DNA of 64,000 nucleotides from the NCBI GenBank assembly GCA_950295325.1, contig OX485804.1:1798001-1862000 (forward strand). The letters run 5' to 3'. Below, piece after piece: positions 34,978 through 46,850 of the stretch. Source of the stretch: Polytrichum commune. Its lineage: Eukaryota; Streptophyta; Polytrichopsida; Polytrichales; Polytrichaceae. The notes under the pieces were generated by a model. It made no database searches, was not told the DNA's origin, and saw only the letters and a list, made by a program, of their open reading frames with translations. Each line of letters opens with the position of its first letter. Position 1 is the stretch's first letter. A program made the position numbers and the translations under genes.

Positions 34978-35110
34978 AAGACGAATTTAATTTCATATTC
35001 GTTTGTCAAATTTGTGACATTCTTAGTTCCCACAAAGAGAAAGTATCATATATGTGATATTATTGTGCTCAATAAGTTGACATTAACACAATCAAAACGC
35101 ATTAGTGGGT
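34978..35110. repeat. 150-bp dispersed repeat, copy 3 of 3
   Basis: Contains TTGTCAAATTTGTGACATTC, CACAAAGAGAAAGTATCATA and GTGCTCAATAAGTTGACATT, ending near ACGCATTAGTGGG. It lies 47 bp before the MITE at 35,158. Confidence 0.6.
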
Positions 35111-35157
35111 TGTGTCTTTGTTGTTCGGGTATGGACCTTAATTACAACCAAAGTAGG

Positions 35158-35379
35158 ACTACACTAAATATCGGATCTAGTGTCACTTACTATCCAAAGT
35201 TACACATTCCTATATATTTTTATTCTTAATGTAATTTTTACCAAGTAAAGATGGTATTGTTCTATAATGTCCAAACAACGAATTTGATCTTTGTTGGCAA
35301 AAAACAAGATGTACAATGAAGAATTATGAAATTGCATAATTCCAAATAGGAAGTGACACTAAAAATCATATCTAGTAGT
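35158..35379. mobile_element. MITE, family A copy 2
   Basis: The left end is ACTACACTAAATATCGGATC then TAGTGTCACTTACTAT; the right end read inversely is ACTACTAGATATGA then TTTTTAGTGTCACTTCCTAT. The inside matches 1388-1605 (CACATTCCTATATA, ACCAAGTAAAGATG, TTCTATA.TGTCCAAA). It is non-coding. Confidence 0.7.
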
Positions 35380-35759
35380 ATGTGTACAATATAATTTATT
35401 GAGTTCATTCTTTTGAATGTTGCTACTATTGAATTTATAGGAGAGACACCTATTCCCCATCAAGACCCCATGGGCAATCTATAGGGTACCGGAATTTTGA
35501 TTAGGTTGGCATTGAATTTCGATCAAGCATGCATTGGACTGAATTTTGATTAGGCCACAATCAATGGTGCCATGACACATGTCATGGTTTTGAGTGCTAA
35601 AGTGAGGACGAATGAAGAGGTAAAATGAGCGGTGATTGCAAACTTTAGACATTGGAAGCATGTGTGGGCCAAGTTTCGGCTTCAAACATTCACGTAATTT
35701 CAATTTATGAAATAAAAAATATGAAAACAATTGCAGCCCTCTTGCTAGTATCTATCTTC

Positions 35760-35978
35760 CTCAACAAGAAACATTTACACGGCCTAACACTTCTCCAGAT
35801 CTAGCGCAGAATCTCTTAAGTGATCAGTTGAGAGCCTCTAGTCTAGTTCAAGTCACTATTAACATACAAAGTCCCATCTCCCCACATGCTGACAGACTAG
35901 AGAATTGCAAATCTACCATACTCACAAAAGAATCTCGATTTTCTCAGCACATGGGGGTGTCGGGACTTATATCCTAGT
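35760..35978 (+). other. Open frame without ATG, doubtful exon
   Basis: The frame reads LPQQETFTRPNTSPDLAQNL then LSDQLRASSLVQVTINIQSP to TAG at 35,978. TTGCTAG before it may be a 3' splice site. It is S/T/Q-rich and unsupported by any motif, and it lies opposite to the minus-strand exons just downstream. Confidence 0.2.
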
Positions 35979-36037
35979 AGTGACTTGAACATGAAATCTG
36001 ATGCAAGAAAGAATTGAAAACTACATGTGCAAATTAC

Positions 36038-36702
36038 CTGGTAGCTTTAGGGCTCATCTTCAGTGGAGGAATTTCCAAATTAGTAGAATATAGTGCCACA
36101 TTTGCTTTCTCAGAGAAGTAATCATGGAAGTAATCATGGTTGTTTGTCATGTTCTGATCAGGAGACCTGGAGCAAAAACAAGTTTCAGCTTCAGATGATG
36201 TTCGAAAGATATGTACCTTAGTAATTTTCTTTTTTCACATCAAGGGAGGAATTATTAGCTTCTGAACAATTTCGTTTCTTCTGCAGTAGACCAATGAATT
36301 AGGAAACTTGGATAATCAAGTCATGTTCAACATATGATGATTAGGAATCCATACCCGACACAAAATAGTCAAAGTCCAATCACAGACCAGAAAATGCGTT
36401 CTAGATGACATATCAACTTTAACAGAAAAATTTGCAAATCTACCCCCTGATAGATTTGCAAACATTTCAGGTGAAGATGATGTGTATTCTAAGGACGCAC
36501 TTTCTGGTCGTGAATCAATGAATGTATTACGGTGATACATAACTCAAGCTTCAGAACTCTAAGAAAGCAATGACACAGGCTGAGAACTTGACAGATCATA
36601 AATTATGCATCCAGTGCCAAAGTGAGCCCTTAACAGGGCAGAATCCTGAACTACTTACCAGGAAGCCATGAGGGATTTAGGCACCCTACTATGTCCTCCC
36701 TG
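36038..36702 (-). CDS. Cluster of minus-strand exons, unknown gene
   Basis: Four exon candidates with GT-AG borders: 36659-36702 (QGGHSRVPKSLMASW, acceptor TTTGTGCAG, donor GTAAGT); 36355-36540 (MYHRNTFIDSRPESASLEYT...LTILCR, donor GTATGG); 36217-36280 (KKRNCSEANNSSLDVKKENY, acceptor CTACTGCAG); 36038-36166 (SPDQNMTNNHDYFHDYFSEK...PPLKMSPKATR, acceptor TTTTTGCTCCAG, donor GTAATT). The step from the second to the third is phase-consistent; the others need an indel or another splice choice, and the third ends in TAA. It is therefore a gene with an unresolved model or a recent pseudogene. No family is recognised. Confidence 0.4.
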
Positions 36703-37559
36703 CTGCACAAATTTCCAAATTTTCTTAGATTATGCCACTCTTCAAGATCTAGCAAGTAAAGGATCTCGATTGAATAGAGAAATCATCTGAAATGTAATCA
36801 ACACACATTGCTCATGAAAAGACAGTTTAGAACATGCCATTGGTTTACTCATGGAAATTGCTAGACATTGAATGTTGATCTACCTGTGTTCTATGATCTA
36901 TGAATGTTCCAGGAGCACCTCATGCAATGTAGCTAGCCAGTCTCTCGTGAAGCAAGATCATTGGGACTCTGAGAAGTGGATGAACTTAACTTGTCGAATT
37001 CAACCTACAAGCTGCAGAAGCTCAATAAGTTTTAATGTTATATTCATACTACTCCAAATTTCCAAAATCTCTTGAATTTTGTCACTCTTGAAGGATCATA
37101 ATCGAATGAAGAAAACATCAACTTAGTTAACACACCTTGCTCATAAAAAGACATTCTAGAACATGACGTGCCTTGTCTTCTCATACAAATTGCTACACAT
37201 TCCAATGTTGATCTACCTATGTTTTACCAATGTTCTACCAATGTTCTACCAATGGCCCAGGATAACCAACACTTTCGCACAAGGCCATTGAAATGGCCAA
37301 CCTTTTGTGAATCAAGAGAGTTGTGACTTGAAAAATAGATTAACATATGCTTTCTAGTTCAACACAAAGGATGCAAAAGTTGATTTTATTTACATTAATT
37401 ACATATATCATGCTCCAGCCACACCCATTATTGACCCTCAAGATGAGTGAGCCAAACCATAATGTTGTCAATATTTGTAAACACTTGTAGTATTATAATC
37501 TAGTCTTTACCACCAATACCTGTCAAATACTTTGCAATAATGCTCATGAAGTTTTTGCA

Positions 37560-38017
37560 AATCTATAATATACGTAGATTTGTAGCAGCTTAATGAGCAT
37601 ACTGCAAAGCGTGGGACACGTCTTGGTCAAGACTGATGCAACAAAGACATTCAATTATGGGTGCGTCCGAAGATGGGAGACTAGAAGTCTTGCAACAATC
37701 TAAAGAAGCAAAAATATAGTCTCCAAATTCTTTGCAGCTAGCACCAAGGCATGAATTAATCACAAGCCACATGTTCCGTAATTTCCTAGTAAATTATAAG
37801 TTCATAAACCAGAGAGGCCAAACCAGAGGGGCCAAGAGGCCACCCCATCACTAAACACCACACAACCAGAGATACAAAGAGTCTTCAATGAAGGCTCCAG
37901 CTTGTTTATGAGACCAGAGCCACTCCATTGACAGCCATGGCCACAAGATCCCAAAAGACAAAACTTCCCAACTCTCATACCACCTAACACAACTGTAACA
38001 CAATAATTGCAACACTT
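37560..38017 (-). other. Minus-strand open stretches, possible exons
   Basis: GTGTTACAG at about 38,018-38,026 may be a 3' splice site leading to a frame with LEPSLKTLCISGCVVFSDGV, which has the spacing of one leucine-rich repeat. A second open stretch at 37,590-37,772 reads CKEFGDYIFASLDCCKTSSL. The joins to exons at 38,138-38,594 in phase 0 give an early stop, so the connection is uncertain. Confidence 0.25.
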
Positions 38018-38137
38018 GAGTTACATGATAACAACAAAGTAGATAGCACAAATCACAAATAACTAATGCAAGTAAGTGACCTCAATCTTCATGATACTCA
38101 TACATGTCACCACCTCACCCAAAGAGAAGATACTCAC

Positions 38138-38594
38138 CAATACTCCATGATTTGTGCAGCTTTTGGATGGAAACAATAGTGTGCTTGCAACTAAGTCTTG
38201 AACACAAGACTCAAACAATCTCACATCAGAGATACCGTTGATAAAAACACCAAAATTGTCCTCAATCGCCACAATCAGATATGTCAACATTTCATCCCAA
38301 AGAGAAGATCAAATACTAACCAAAACTGCAATCAAGACAAGTTGAACAGTGAGAAGACTTGAACACGTTGTTATCAACAAAGATAACACAAATTAGAATT
38401 CAAACTGTAACTGTACTCAATTTGCATAACTCTCGCGGACTTCAACATGACTTCACCCAAAGAGAAGATAAGATACTGACCAACCCTCCATGATCTGTGG
38501 GGTTATCTTCTGCAGGCTCATGAAGGTGATCATGGTGTGGGGGACTTCGCCATTTAGTGTCCAAGGCCTCTTCGAAGCCCCAAGGGGCTGGCAT
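38138..38594 (-). CDS. Two-exon gene start with homologous introns
   Basis: Exon 1 (38481-38594, 38 codons) reads MPAPWGFEEALDTKWRSPPH then HDHLHEPAEDNPTDHGGL and ends at donor GTCAGT. Exon 2 (38138-38260, 41 codons) reads DNFGVFINGISDVRLFESCV...NHGVL and ends at donor GTGAGT. Both junctions are phase 0. The two introns begin alike (TATCTT..TCTTCTCTTTGGGTGA) and the exon ends are alike (ACA.ATCATGGAG..TTG), so exon 2 with its intron looks like a tandem duplicate. The family is not recognised; CDS continuation downstream is uncertain. Confidence 0.4.
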
Positions 38595-38639
38595 CCTAAG
38601 AGAGCTCTCCAAAAGACTACATTGTGAACAAGCCTCTAA

Positions 38640-39420
38640 ATATCCTACTTAAAGCCACTCTAAGTCCTACAAGAGCAGCTCCACGCTGCTAACTAAGCTC
38701 TCCAAAAAACTTCATTGGGAAGTCTCCAAGTGTCTCAATTAATACTCTAAGGCTGCTCCATATCTGCATAGTGAATGAAAACCCAAACCCCAAGTCCCAC
38801 ATATTTATATGCTCGAAGTACAGGCTGGGCTAGTGGGATCGGGTAGGAGGACTCGTGAGACAGAGTACGAATTACCAAACTTGATGCTAAAGTACGGACT
38901 CAGTGGATTCAAGGCTTTGCTGATATTGGATGGTTGAAGTTGAAGTTAGTACCAGTTTGCAGGACATGGCATGCAGTGCCCGGGAAGTTTTTGGGCACAG
39001 TCGGTCAAGATCCCACTGATTCTAAATCCAGCTGGTCACATGCATGTTGACATCTTCCGGTTTTGCTTTATTCATTTAAGGTATATTCCATAGATTCCTC
39101 TAAAATGATTGGTAATTTTCCTGAAGGCTGCAACTTCAACCGGTTATTTTCTCAAACTCAACCGGTTCATTTGTAACTAATCGCCGGTTCTTTCCAGACA
39201 TAGAGGGCATCACTAACCAAGTTACATGATGATCTCTTTTCAAAGAAAGATAAGAACTTATAATTTACAATTGTTTGGTAAGACGTTCATAGAGTACAGC
39301 CTGAGTGATCCTCATAGACGGGGAATTCCAAATTTTCAAAAGGAGGATTATGCTTATGTTACACACGATCCCACATATTACAACCAAGAAGGTGTGTAAT
39401 GTTTCGGACCCGATTGAATA
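38640..39420. other. No gene seen
   Basis: Upstream flank of the minus-strand gene at 38,594. AACCGGTT-like motifs occur at 39,134-39,190. Nothing else could be assigned. Confidence 0.3.
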
Positions 39421-39655
39421 GAGGAAGTTATGGTATACGAGCGTACCTCTCATCCATCCAACGTCAAAAGTTGACTCCCTACAAGTTTGTTGTTGATTCA
39501 TCCTAAATCACCTCAAGTACACTACTTTGGAGTTCTTTAACCTAATTTTGGTGTCCAATCTACGAACAGAAATAACCTTCATGTTGCATACTATTTCAAG
39601 GCTTTTACATTGAGTGAAAAAGAGGTACTATGCTTGTATGCAATAAATCCCTCTT
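39421..39655. mobile_element. MITE, family B copy 2
   Basis: The left end is GAGGAAGTTATGGTATACGA then GCGTACCTCTCATCC; the right end read inversely is AAGAGGGATTTATTGCATAC then AAGCATAGTACCTCTTTTTC. The inside includes CATCCAACGTCAAAAG, AAATCACCTCAAGT and GCATACTATTTCAAGGC, all shared with the other copies. Confidence 0.7.
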
Positions 39656-41678
39656 TCTGACACTAACAAGTACCTGCTAGTGTGAATCTAGCTCACTTGC
39701 CAAAAGTTGGCATAGTGATAATCAACTTAGTTCGGCCGATTTTCCACTAAGGTAAGCAACTTGATTTGGTCACTTATCTACATCAACCACTTATATTTCA
39801 ATGGTGGGTGGTTAGGTGTGGATCTATGAACGGACATCTAAAAAATATGTGTTCAAATAAATATAACATGTATTTAAGCAAATCTAAACATATTGTCAAT
39901 CTCTTGACTTTTTGGTTGTTAGTAAAGATGAGGTGGCAAGCAATTAGGTCACCCATATCAGTGAGGATCCCCCCTCCCCTCCCCCCCCCCCCCCCAAAAC
40001 ACTAACGAAACTTTGAATTTCAACCCTCAAACAAAGGTAGGAAGGAAATAGGGCTACCTCTAGTGCACTCAATTTTAGCAGAATGGGATAACCAAGAGAC
40101 ATCACATACTTGAGTGGTAGAGGTTCTCAAACGGAAAGTGCGTAATCTAATGATTTTTGCCTTCTACCTTTGAATTTCATTGTTTGATTGATTGGTGGGA
40201 TCAATTTGTTTTGGGTCATGCAAACTAGATTGTTCCGCATTGCAATGTATGTGCACAAGAAGATGTTTTCGGTGAGATTCGATTTCCTTAAACTGACGGT
40301 TGGTTTGGGCTTGGATATTGAGGATATTGATTCTTCTCCTATCTAATAAACAAGCATACGCAGCTAATGAATGATGGGGTATCTTGGAGAGATGCAAGGG
40401 AGAATGGTGCATTATCATTGCAAGTGTATGTTGAAGCATTGACAAAACCCGAGGTTGTGATTCTTAATGCCTTTGCATTCGCATGTGTACATTTATTCCT
40501 TTTCAGTCATGAAATTCTTAAATGTTTATTCGTCTTCAATCTAACAACTTCTTATTTCTAGTTGTTTGTCTATTGCCCAAGTGCTTATGTCCACGCATGA
40601 ACATGTAGTAGTCATCTCCTCATTGCATTCACGGGAGACTTTGCCATTTACGACGTTGGGATCGCTTTGTTGTGTGATGATGGTCCACCTACACTCCCTT
40701 ATGGAAGTAGAATGAAGTCTCATCCCCTTGGTGATGATAATGTACTAGTTCACAAGGTGGCTAAATGCTATCGCATTAGTAATTAAGTGTGTCATATTAT
40801 GCAAGGCATTCTTGTAGTAGTGTACCACTTGGAATTTGTCTTTGAGTGCCTTAAGGCCTAACTGTTTGGTTTTGTGCTTGCAGATTGTTAGATTTCATCG
40901 AGTCTCCCCCTAGGTTGGTGGGACTTCCTACACATGCAAAGAGTGTAGCTTCAACATATTAATTGAGTATCATGGTTTGATGGGCAATGCTATCATGTGA
41001 GCAATGAGCAGTAAGCGGTGAGGAGTGCGTGGTGACATGTGAGCAGTGACAAGGAAAAACATCATGGAAATACATGCATGTGTATCCTATAACTATGGAT
41101 TTATGAGAGAATTTGGGAAGTTCAAACAAAATATTATTGGAGAATTATTGAAACAATGCTATTGATTTTGAATTAAAAGAATGAAAGGCACACTTTGGAG
41201 AATGTGAGAATTGTGATTATGTTTTAAATAGTGATGTAGAGAGTGTAGAATCACATATGAATTGAAGTTTAACAATTATGATTGTTGAGGATAACCAAAT
41301 AAAATATGCCTAGAAATGTATTCAAGATGTTTATTTGGAATCTTGCGTTGAAGCTCCAATTAATTATGTCATTTACCCTGTTAAGTGGTAAACAACATTA
41401 TGCGCAATTCGGATTCTATGTAAACTCATCCATGCGAAGGTGAAAACATAGTGATTTATTTTACAACATGTAAATGGGATATTTTTAGATGTTTTGACTT
41501 TGGAAATAGAGTCCAAAACCCCGACTTAGACTAGTGGAGTCGAATTGGAATGAATCGGCCCTCAATTTTGTAGAGGGATTTTTTAATGCTAAAGCTCCTT
41601 CATCCTCTAATAGATGAGTTTACACAAATGCCACAAAATTAATCCCAAGCCCTTATAATTGAAATGGTAAGTGGGGGA

Positions 41679-41922
41679 GAGAGGGAATCCATACAAACAT
41701 ACTTCTCATCCATAATCCAACATAAGCACTTGACCCCCTATAGGGTTGTTGCCGATTCCTCTCAAATGACTTCAAGGTAGACTGATTGGGGTCTTTAAAA
41801 CTAACTCTAGTGTCAACTTAGTATACTTTAAAACGTAAGTTACATCCGAACTGCATACTACTTCAAACCTTTTCATGTTGGATGATGGAGAGGTACACTC
41901 GTATACCAGAATTCCCTCTCTC
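41679..41922. mobile_element. MITE, family B copy 3
   Basis: It runs from GAGAGGGAATCCATACAAAC to GTATACCAGAATTCCCTCTC. Internal blocks CTCATCCATAATCCAACATA, AAATGACTTCAAGGTAG and GCATACTACTTCAAACC match the other copies. It abuts the coding exon ending at 41,938, so the gene's downstream side has been altered by the insertion or uses it as intron sequence. Confidence 0.7.
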
Positions 41923-41937
41923 TCTCTCTGTGCATAC

Positions 41938-42228
41938 ATGGATTGCATCATTCTCAACCTTCTGTCCATGCTCTGCAAGAATCCAATCACCCATTTCATG
42001 AGCCTCTGAAGGAATACAGCCAGGACTAATATGGTACAGTGCAGTGTAGTGTGCATAACGTGACCGTATATTTCCTCCGCCACTTGAATCTATGCAGAGC
42101 CGCTCAGGGTTATCGTCATCACATGAACTCTGAATCTCTCTGCACGAATGGAAATCAAAATCAGCGTCACCCTCACACGGCCTCAGCGGGCCTCTCAAAT
42201 TGCATGCAGGGAGCTGCCCACCACCACC
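41938..42228 (-). CDS. Probable coding exon, unknown family
   Basis: The frame after a possible acceptor CCTGCAG reads GGGGQLPACNLRGPLRPCEG, DADFDFHSCREIQSSCDDDN, PERLCIDSSGGGNIRSRYAH, YTALYHISPGCIPSEAHEMG and DWILAEHGQKVENDAIH, where the donor GTATGC follows. About 97 codons with five to six cysteines and an acidic middle. The open frame then runs on into the MITE, which is probably not translated. Composition is strongly protein-like. I do not recognise the domain. GC content is above that of the flanks. Confidence 0.5.
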
Positions 42229-42269
42229 CTGCAGGCTCGTCAACTTCGAACTTCATAGCCATCATGTGA

Positions 42270-45200
42270 GGACCAGCGCATGAATCACGGCTTTGGTCTC
42301 CAATCAGCACATGAGGACTGCCCAGCTTAGCTTTTGACGTCACTAGTACAATTCATCTCAACTCAGAACAACTGAATCCTTGCATCCAGCACATGAATTA
42401 CGGCTCCTTGGTCTCAAATCAGAACATGAGAGCCAACTACACTACATATCCTATTTAGTGGCATTTGGTGTTTTATGCCACTGTGGTAACTTGTTTTCTA
42501 AGGACACATCTTATTGATAAAGTTTGCAAGTTACACTGTCATCCCAGCTTACTTTTAGTTCAGCCAAATGTCAGTTACTGTAACAAAGTTTGGTGCATTC
42601 TGCATCCACACATGTTTCTATTATCATGGACGATTGAATTTTGGATACAAAATCACTTTATAGTCAGTGATAGTAATTGCAATGTTGTAATCTATAATGC
42701 TCAAATTTTCTTACAAGGAATGACAAACAATGTCTAGGTTCACATGGAGTGTTCATGTGACACTACACGGGTGGTTTACAATTAATGTTGAGCAAGACCA
42801 TTAATATATCACTAGTGACACTATAATACAATATTTAATTTGGTAATTCTTAAGCTTAGTGCAATTCTTCTCAACATAACACATATTGCGAAACCCCGCA
42901 TGTCATGCAGCCTGACATAAGCTAGAAAAATCCAAAACGGTGAATGACCACTACTGGTGCACTAGACTAGGGGTAGAATGGTTCTTGTGTGAACCCAAAA
43001 TGACCAATTATAAAAGTGTTGGCCCGAACAAAGATGCAATGATAAATGGGATGTAGTGATTGACCGGATAGGTGTTGTTCCCCACCCCTTGCGATCACTT
43101 TTGGGTGCCAGTGAGTTAACCATGTTGTGTGCATTCATATGGAATAGTAAGATATTTTGATGCTAAAATTAGGACGACTCTACTATACAAGTGGGGGGTT
43201 TGACTTACTTGTCTTGTTGGGAAACTCAAAATAAATATTTACATGAAATAAAATCATGAACCAGCTTGCATTCCTCATATTTCCTCTACTCCATCTTTGG
43301 AAAATATTGCACAAATTTCAGGCTACTTTTGCTGGCTGATTCGGCTTATTTTCACTGTTTCCTGTATTACATCTACCTTACGATATTTTGGAGGCCGGAG
43401 TACGTGATCTAATCCAGTGCAGTACAGTACATCATAGCACATGGCACGGTGGAGAATGCTCATCAAATGTTGTATCAATCAATCTCTTAACTTTAGCAAG
43501 CACTTGACAATTTCAACAGCCAGGTGTCAAAAGCACATAGACTTTCCAACTGGTGCCAAAGGTCATTGAGTCAGCTCTACTCTAAGTTTCTGACAAGTTT
43601 CCCACCCAATAGAGTTACATGTAAAGCCCCTCATAAGAAAGACAAAACCATGGGTTTAATCCTTCTTTGAGAAGACTTTAATGTTAGGAGCTCATAGCTC
43701 GTCTAGCGTTGGAGCATTTTTATGAAAGTTGGGTGGAAATTTTTGGGACTCCTTTCATTTTATGTCTCAAATTTTGTGATAATTTTGTGATTTAAAATAA
43801 GGTGTGCACATAAGACCCGTTGTGTTTAATTCCTAATCAGCCTATGCAAGGTTAACTTGGCCCACCCATCCTCGTAGGACAAGTTAGAAAGCCGGTTTTT
43901 TATAGCCCAACACAATTCCTCCCTTATAATGGAACTGCTCTATAAATGTTTGACATTTGTCACCTTTATGGTTGAAGGGCATCATATCCTACAGGTGTTT
44001 TTTTGTTGATCCCTAAATGCAAATGATTCCCAATTAAAAAAAAATTACATGACTATCAACTGCAATGTATCTTAAATATTGTGTTGGACATGTGTTGGTG
44101 GGTGTAAATCCATGCAGAAGGAGTGCAATTGTGCCACGATTGAATCAAATTACAAAGCTTCCCAAAAGATTACAAGATAATGATGTCAATATCTGTGAGC
44201 TTATTTGAGTAGGTATATTGCTCCTCTATTGAATGAGGGTAATATCTTGTCATTTGGAGAGGATTTGAGTGGAGGTTCAATCAAAAAACCAACCCCCAAT
44301 TTAATTTCTCAATGGTTGCCCCCTCACCACTATTGAAATCCCTATTATAATCTCCTACATAACAACATTTAAAATATGGACTGTGAGTAGTCACCTCTAA
44401 CCTGCAAACATCTAAGGTGGATGAGGCTAATGTGGACATTTTTAGCTTTATGGAATCATCCAACCCATGAATTCCACCATTAGAAGCTTGAGTAGGTTAG
44501 CAATTACGAATCGAGACCAAAGAATTTGAAATTGTTGAAATCGGAGTTGAGGAAGGTGTTGATCTAGGCTAAGAATCTAAGATTTCTCGACTTCCCAATG
44601 CGGTGTTATAGGGGGAAACTCTTTTATCATTCAATGTTGTGTAAGTGGACAACATCAATAATAGATTGTACATGGGTTATATGCCAATGAAAACCAAATT
44701 GAATGCCAATATTGGTTGTGTTATGTCTCTAAAGTGGTCACATGTAAGATAAAGTGTTGCCCAATTGTTTTTCCAATATAGAATACCCACAATACAAGTT
44801 GGTCAGCACCTCACAACCACATGCCGCCTCCTAATTTGTCCAAGTTGGCATCTCCTAATTTACCCACCTCAGGCACAAAAATCAAGCATGTCATACTTAG
44901 GGGTATAACCCTCAATCATGGAGGATGGTGGATGTATAATTGAGGTACCTATTCCCAATCAATGCCCCATCTATAGGGTACCGGAACCCGGGAGTCATCG
45001 ACAAGGAGCACAAAGTCCTAAACCTAGTCATCTTTGACGGCCGTATTAGCTTATAGGTGCGGTGCATGCAATGAATTAGGAGTTGCAAAAAAGAAGTGGG
45101 GTCATTATATATATACTTACTCACTCTAAACTTTGTAATATCATACTTGTGACAATCAAAGTGCATGTAATATTAAGAGGTTCTATAATGTTAACATGGA

Positions 45201-46550
45201 TGCGTGACAAAAGAAAATTAGTGTGGCATGTGAGAAATATGGAATAACACAACCTCAACAATGGACTGCTCTTCATACTTTTGATAACAAGGGATTTTTT
45301 ATTTTACTTTTTTTGTGCAGGAGCAATGCCCTAACTTGGTTAGAATATGGAGTCAAGTCTATGTAACATTACAAAATGAAAGTCTTCTCTTTTTATTTTT
45401 GCTTTTGGATGCTTTCCATAAGGCTTTTGTACTTTCAAATGAAGATGACATGTTGGTTGATTCCTTTGATAATTGTCCTAAAGATGGGCCACCGATCTTG
45501 ACACCTTTGGGCGGTGCTCAAATAAAATCAGATTAAAGCGGCCTGAGTGGCTATGCCAACGGTGATGACAATGTCAAGCTAACGACAACAAGTGACGGTG
45601 AATGGATCACGAGAAACTCTAGCGGGATCTAACTTAATGTATCCGCGATTGCTAACGGACAACCATGGGCATGTTGAAGAAAATCAAAAGGTTTGTAAGC
45701 TATGTGTCTTATGTGGTCATTCTAATGCTCAATCGGACGCCTATATTTGTCAAATGGTGTATGGCAAGGTGTGTAGTCATGAAGAATATCAAAATAACAT
45801 GTGTTATGATAAGATTGGATTATGTAAGGTAAGCGGGTTTTAAATTGTGGATACTTTTAGTTATGCAACCATTTCTTAATATAGAATATGCAATTAGTGC
45901 AAAATGACTAAGCTAACTCAAATCATGCATGTAGTCATTTCCTCCTAAGCTTTTGGAATTCATACGAATATCTTATCCATAATTTGTCAAACTGAAGATT
46001 GTATTTCTTATGGAATGATCATATAGGTCCCCCTCCCAATTATATTGAACAATGAGCCTAGAATGTTGAACGAATGTTGAGCACATAGTCTCGTCTTAGG
46101 TGCATACTTGACCACAAAACACTCAAGATAAATAAGCGTTTGTTATTAAAAAAAACTAGTAAACGAATTAGGGTTGCTTACCTCACTCAAAACATAGACA
46201 TTATGTTAGGTTTAGTAGTGTGCACAATTGGGAGTGCACATGTGAACATTTCACTAGAGTAAGTCTAGAAATCCTCACTTTGGGCTTTAATAAATTTAAC
46301 CCTTTTATTTCAATTCTAAACTGTAAAACAACATTCTTTGTGATTTGGGAGTGCCCACAACAGCCATATACTTCAATTCCGATTTCTTCTCCACCTTTAA
46401 ATATTTATAGGTGTCAATAATCTTGGTGGGAACTTGTAGTCAAGACCTCAAAGCCACATACCAAGTTAGAGAGAGTTTTGGGTTACACCACCAAAAATTT
46501 TAAGACGGTTCATTGTCCCAATTTAATAAATGAATAACAACAACATGAAG
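42270..46550. other. Mostly intergenic DNA
   Basis: No clear gene. A repeat of the short block CCTATTCCC(A/C)ATCAA...CTATAGGGTACCGGAA occurs at 44,950-44,990 and at 35,450-35,490. Weak coding hints are at 45,315-45,536 and 45,592-45,826, listed separately. Confidence 0.4.
45592..45826 (+). other. Cysteine-rich open frame, possible exon
   Basis: Reads SNLMYPRLLTDNHGHVEENQ, then KVCKLCVLCGHSNAQSDAYI and CQMVYGKVCSHEEYQNNMCY, ending at a donor-like AAGGTAAGC. The cysteine spacing (CxxCxxC) suggests a metal-binding or TE-derived segment. The preceding frame at 45,315-45,536 is in another phase, so a joined model fails without an indel. Confidence 0.25.
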
Positions 46551-46559
46551 TCACCCTAA

Positions 46560-46850
46560 ACATAGGCTATGGTATATTAGCAAGAAATATATTATTATTT
46601 CAATCACAAAGTTAATGGTTCGCTAACACAAGCAAACTGGATAGAGCTCTTGAAACCTACTTCACCAATAAAATCAAAGGAACATATTCTATTTTTAGTA
46701 TATATAAGCAAACCTTAACCCTTCTACCTACAAAACCACAATGTAATAAATGTATATTGATTCCAACACTAGAATTTGTCCCAAACAAAAAAAAAAAAAA
46801 AAACCCTTATATTGATTGGATTTTATATATATGTATATTCATTCAAACCC
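46560..46850 (-). pseudogene. DUF7869 transposon remnant, terminal part
   Basis: Similar to 53,110-53,375 of the fuller element (AGAGC.CT..AAAC.. CTTCACC, AATGTAATAAATG, AATTTGTCCCAAAC, ATATTCATTCAAACCC). It is separated from its continuation at 49,625 by the 2,774-bp insertion. The expected AACACTATATTCG end is not visible, so the remnant is truncated. Confidence 0.55.
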
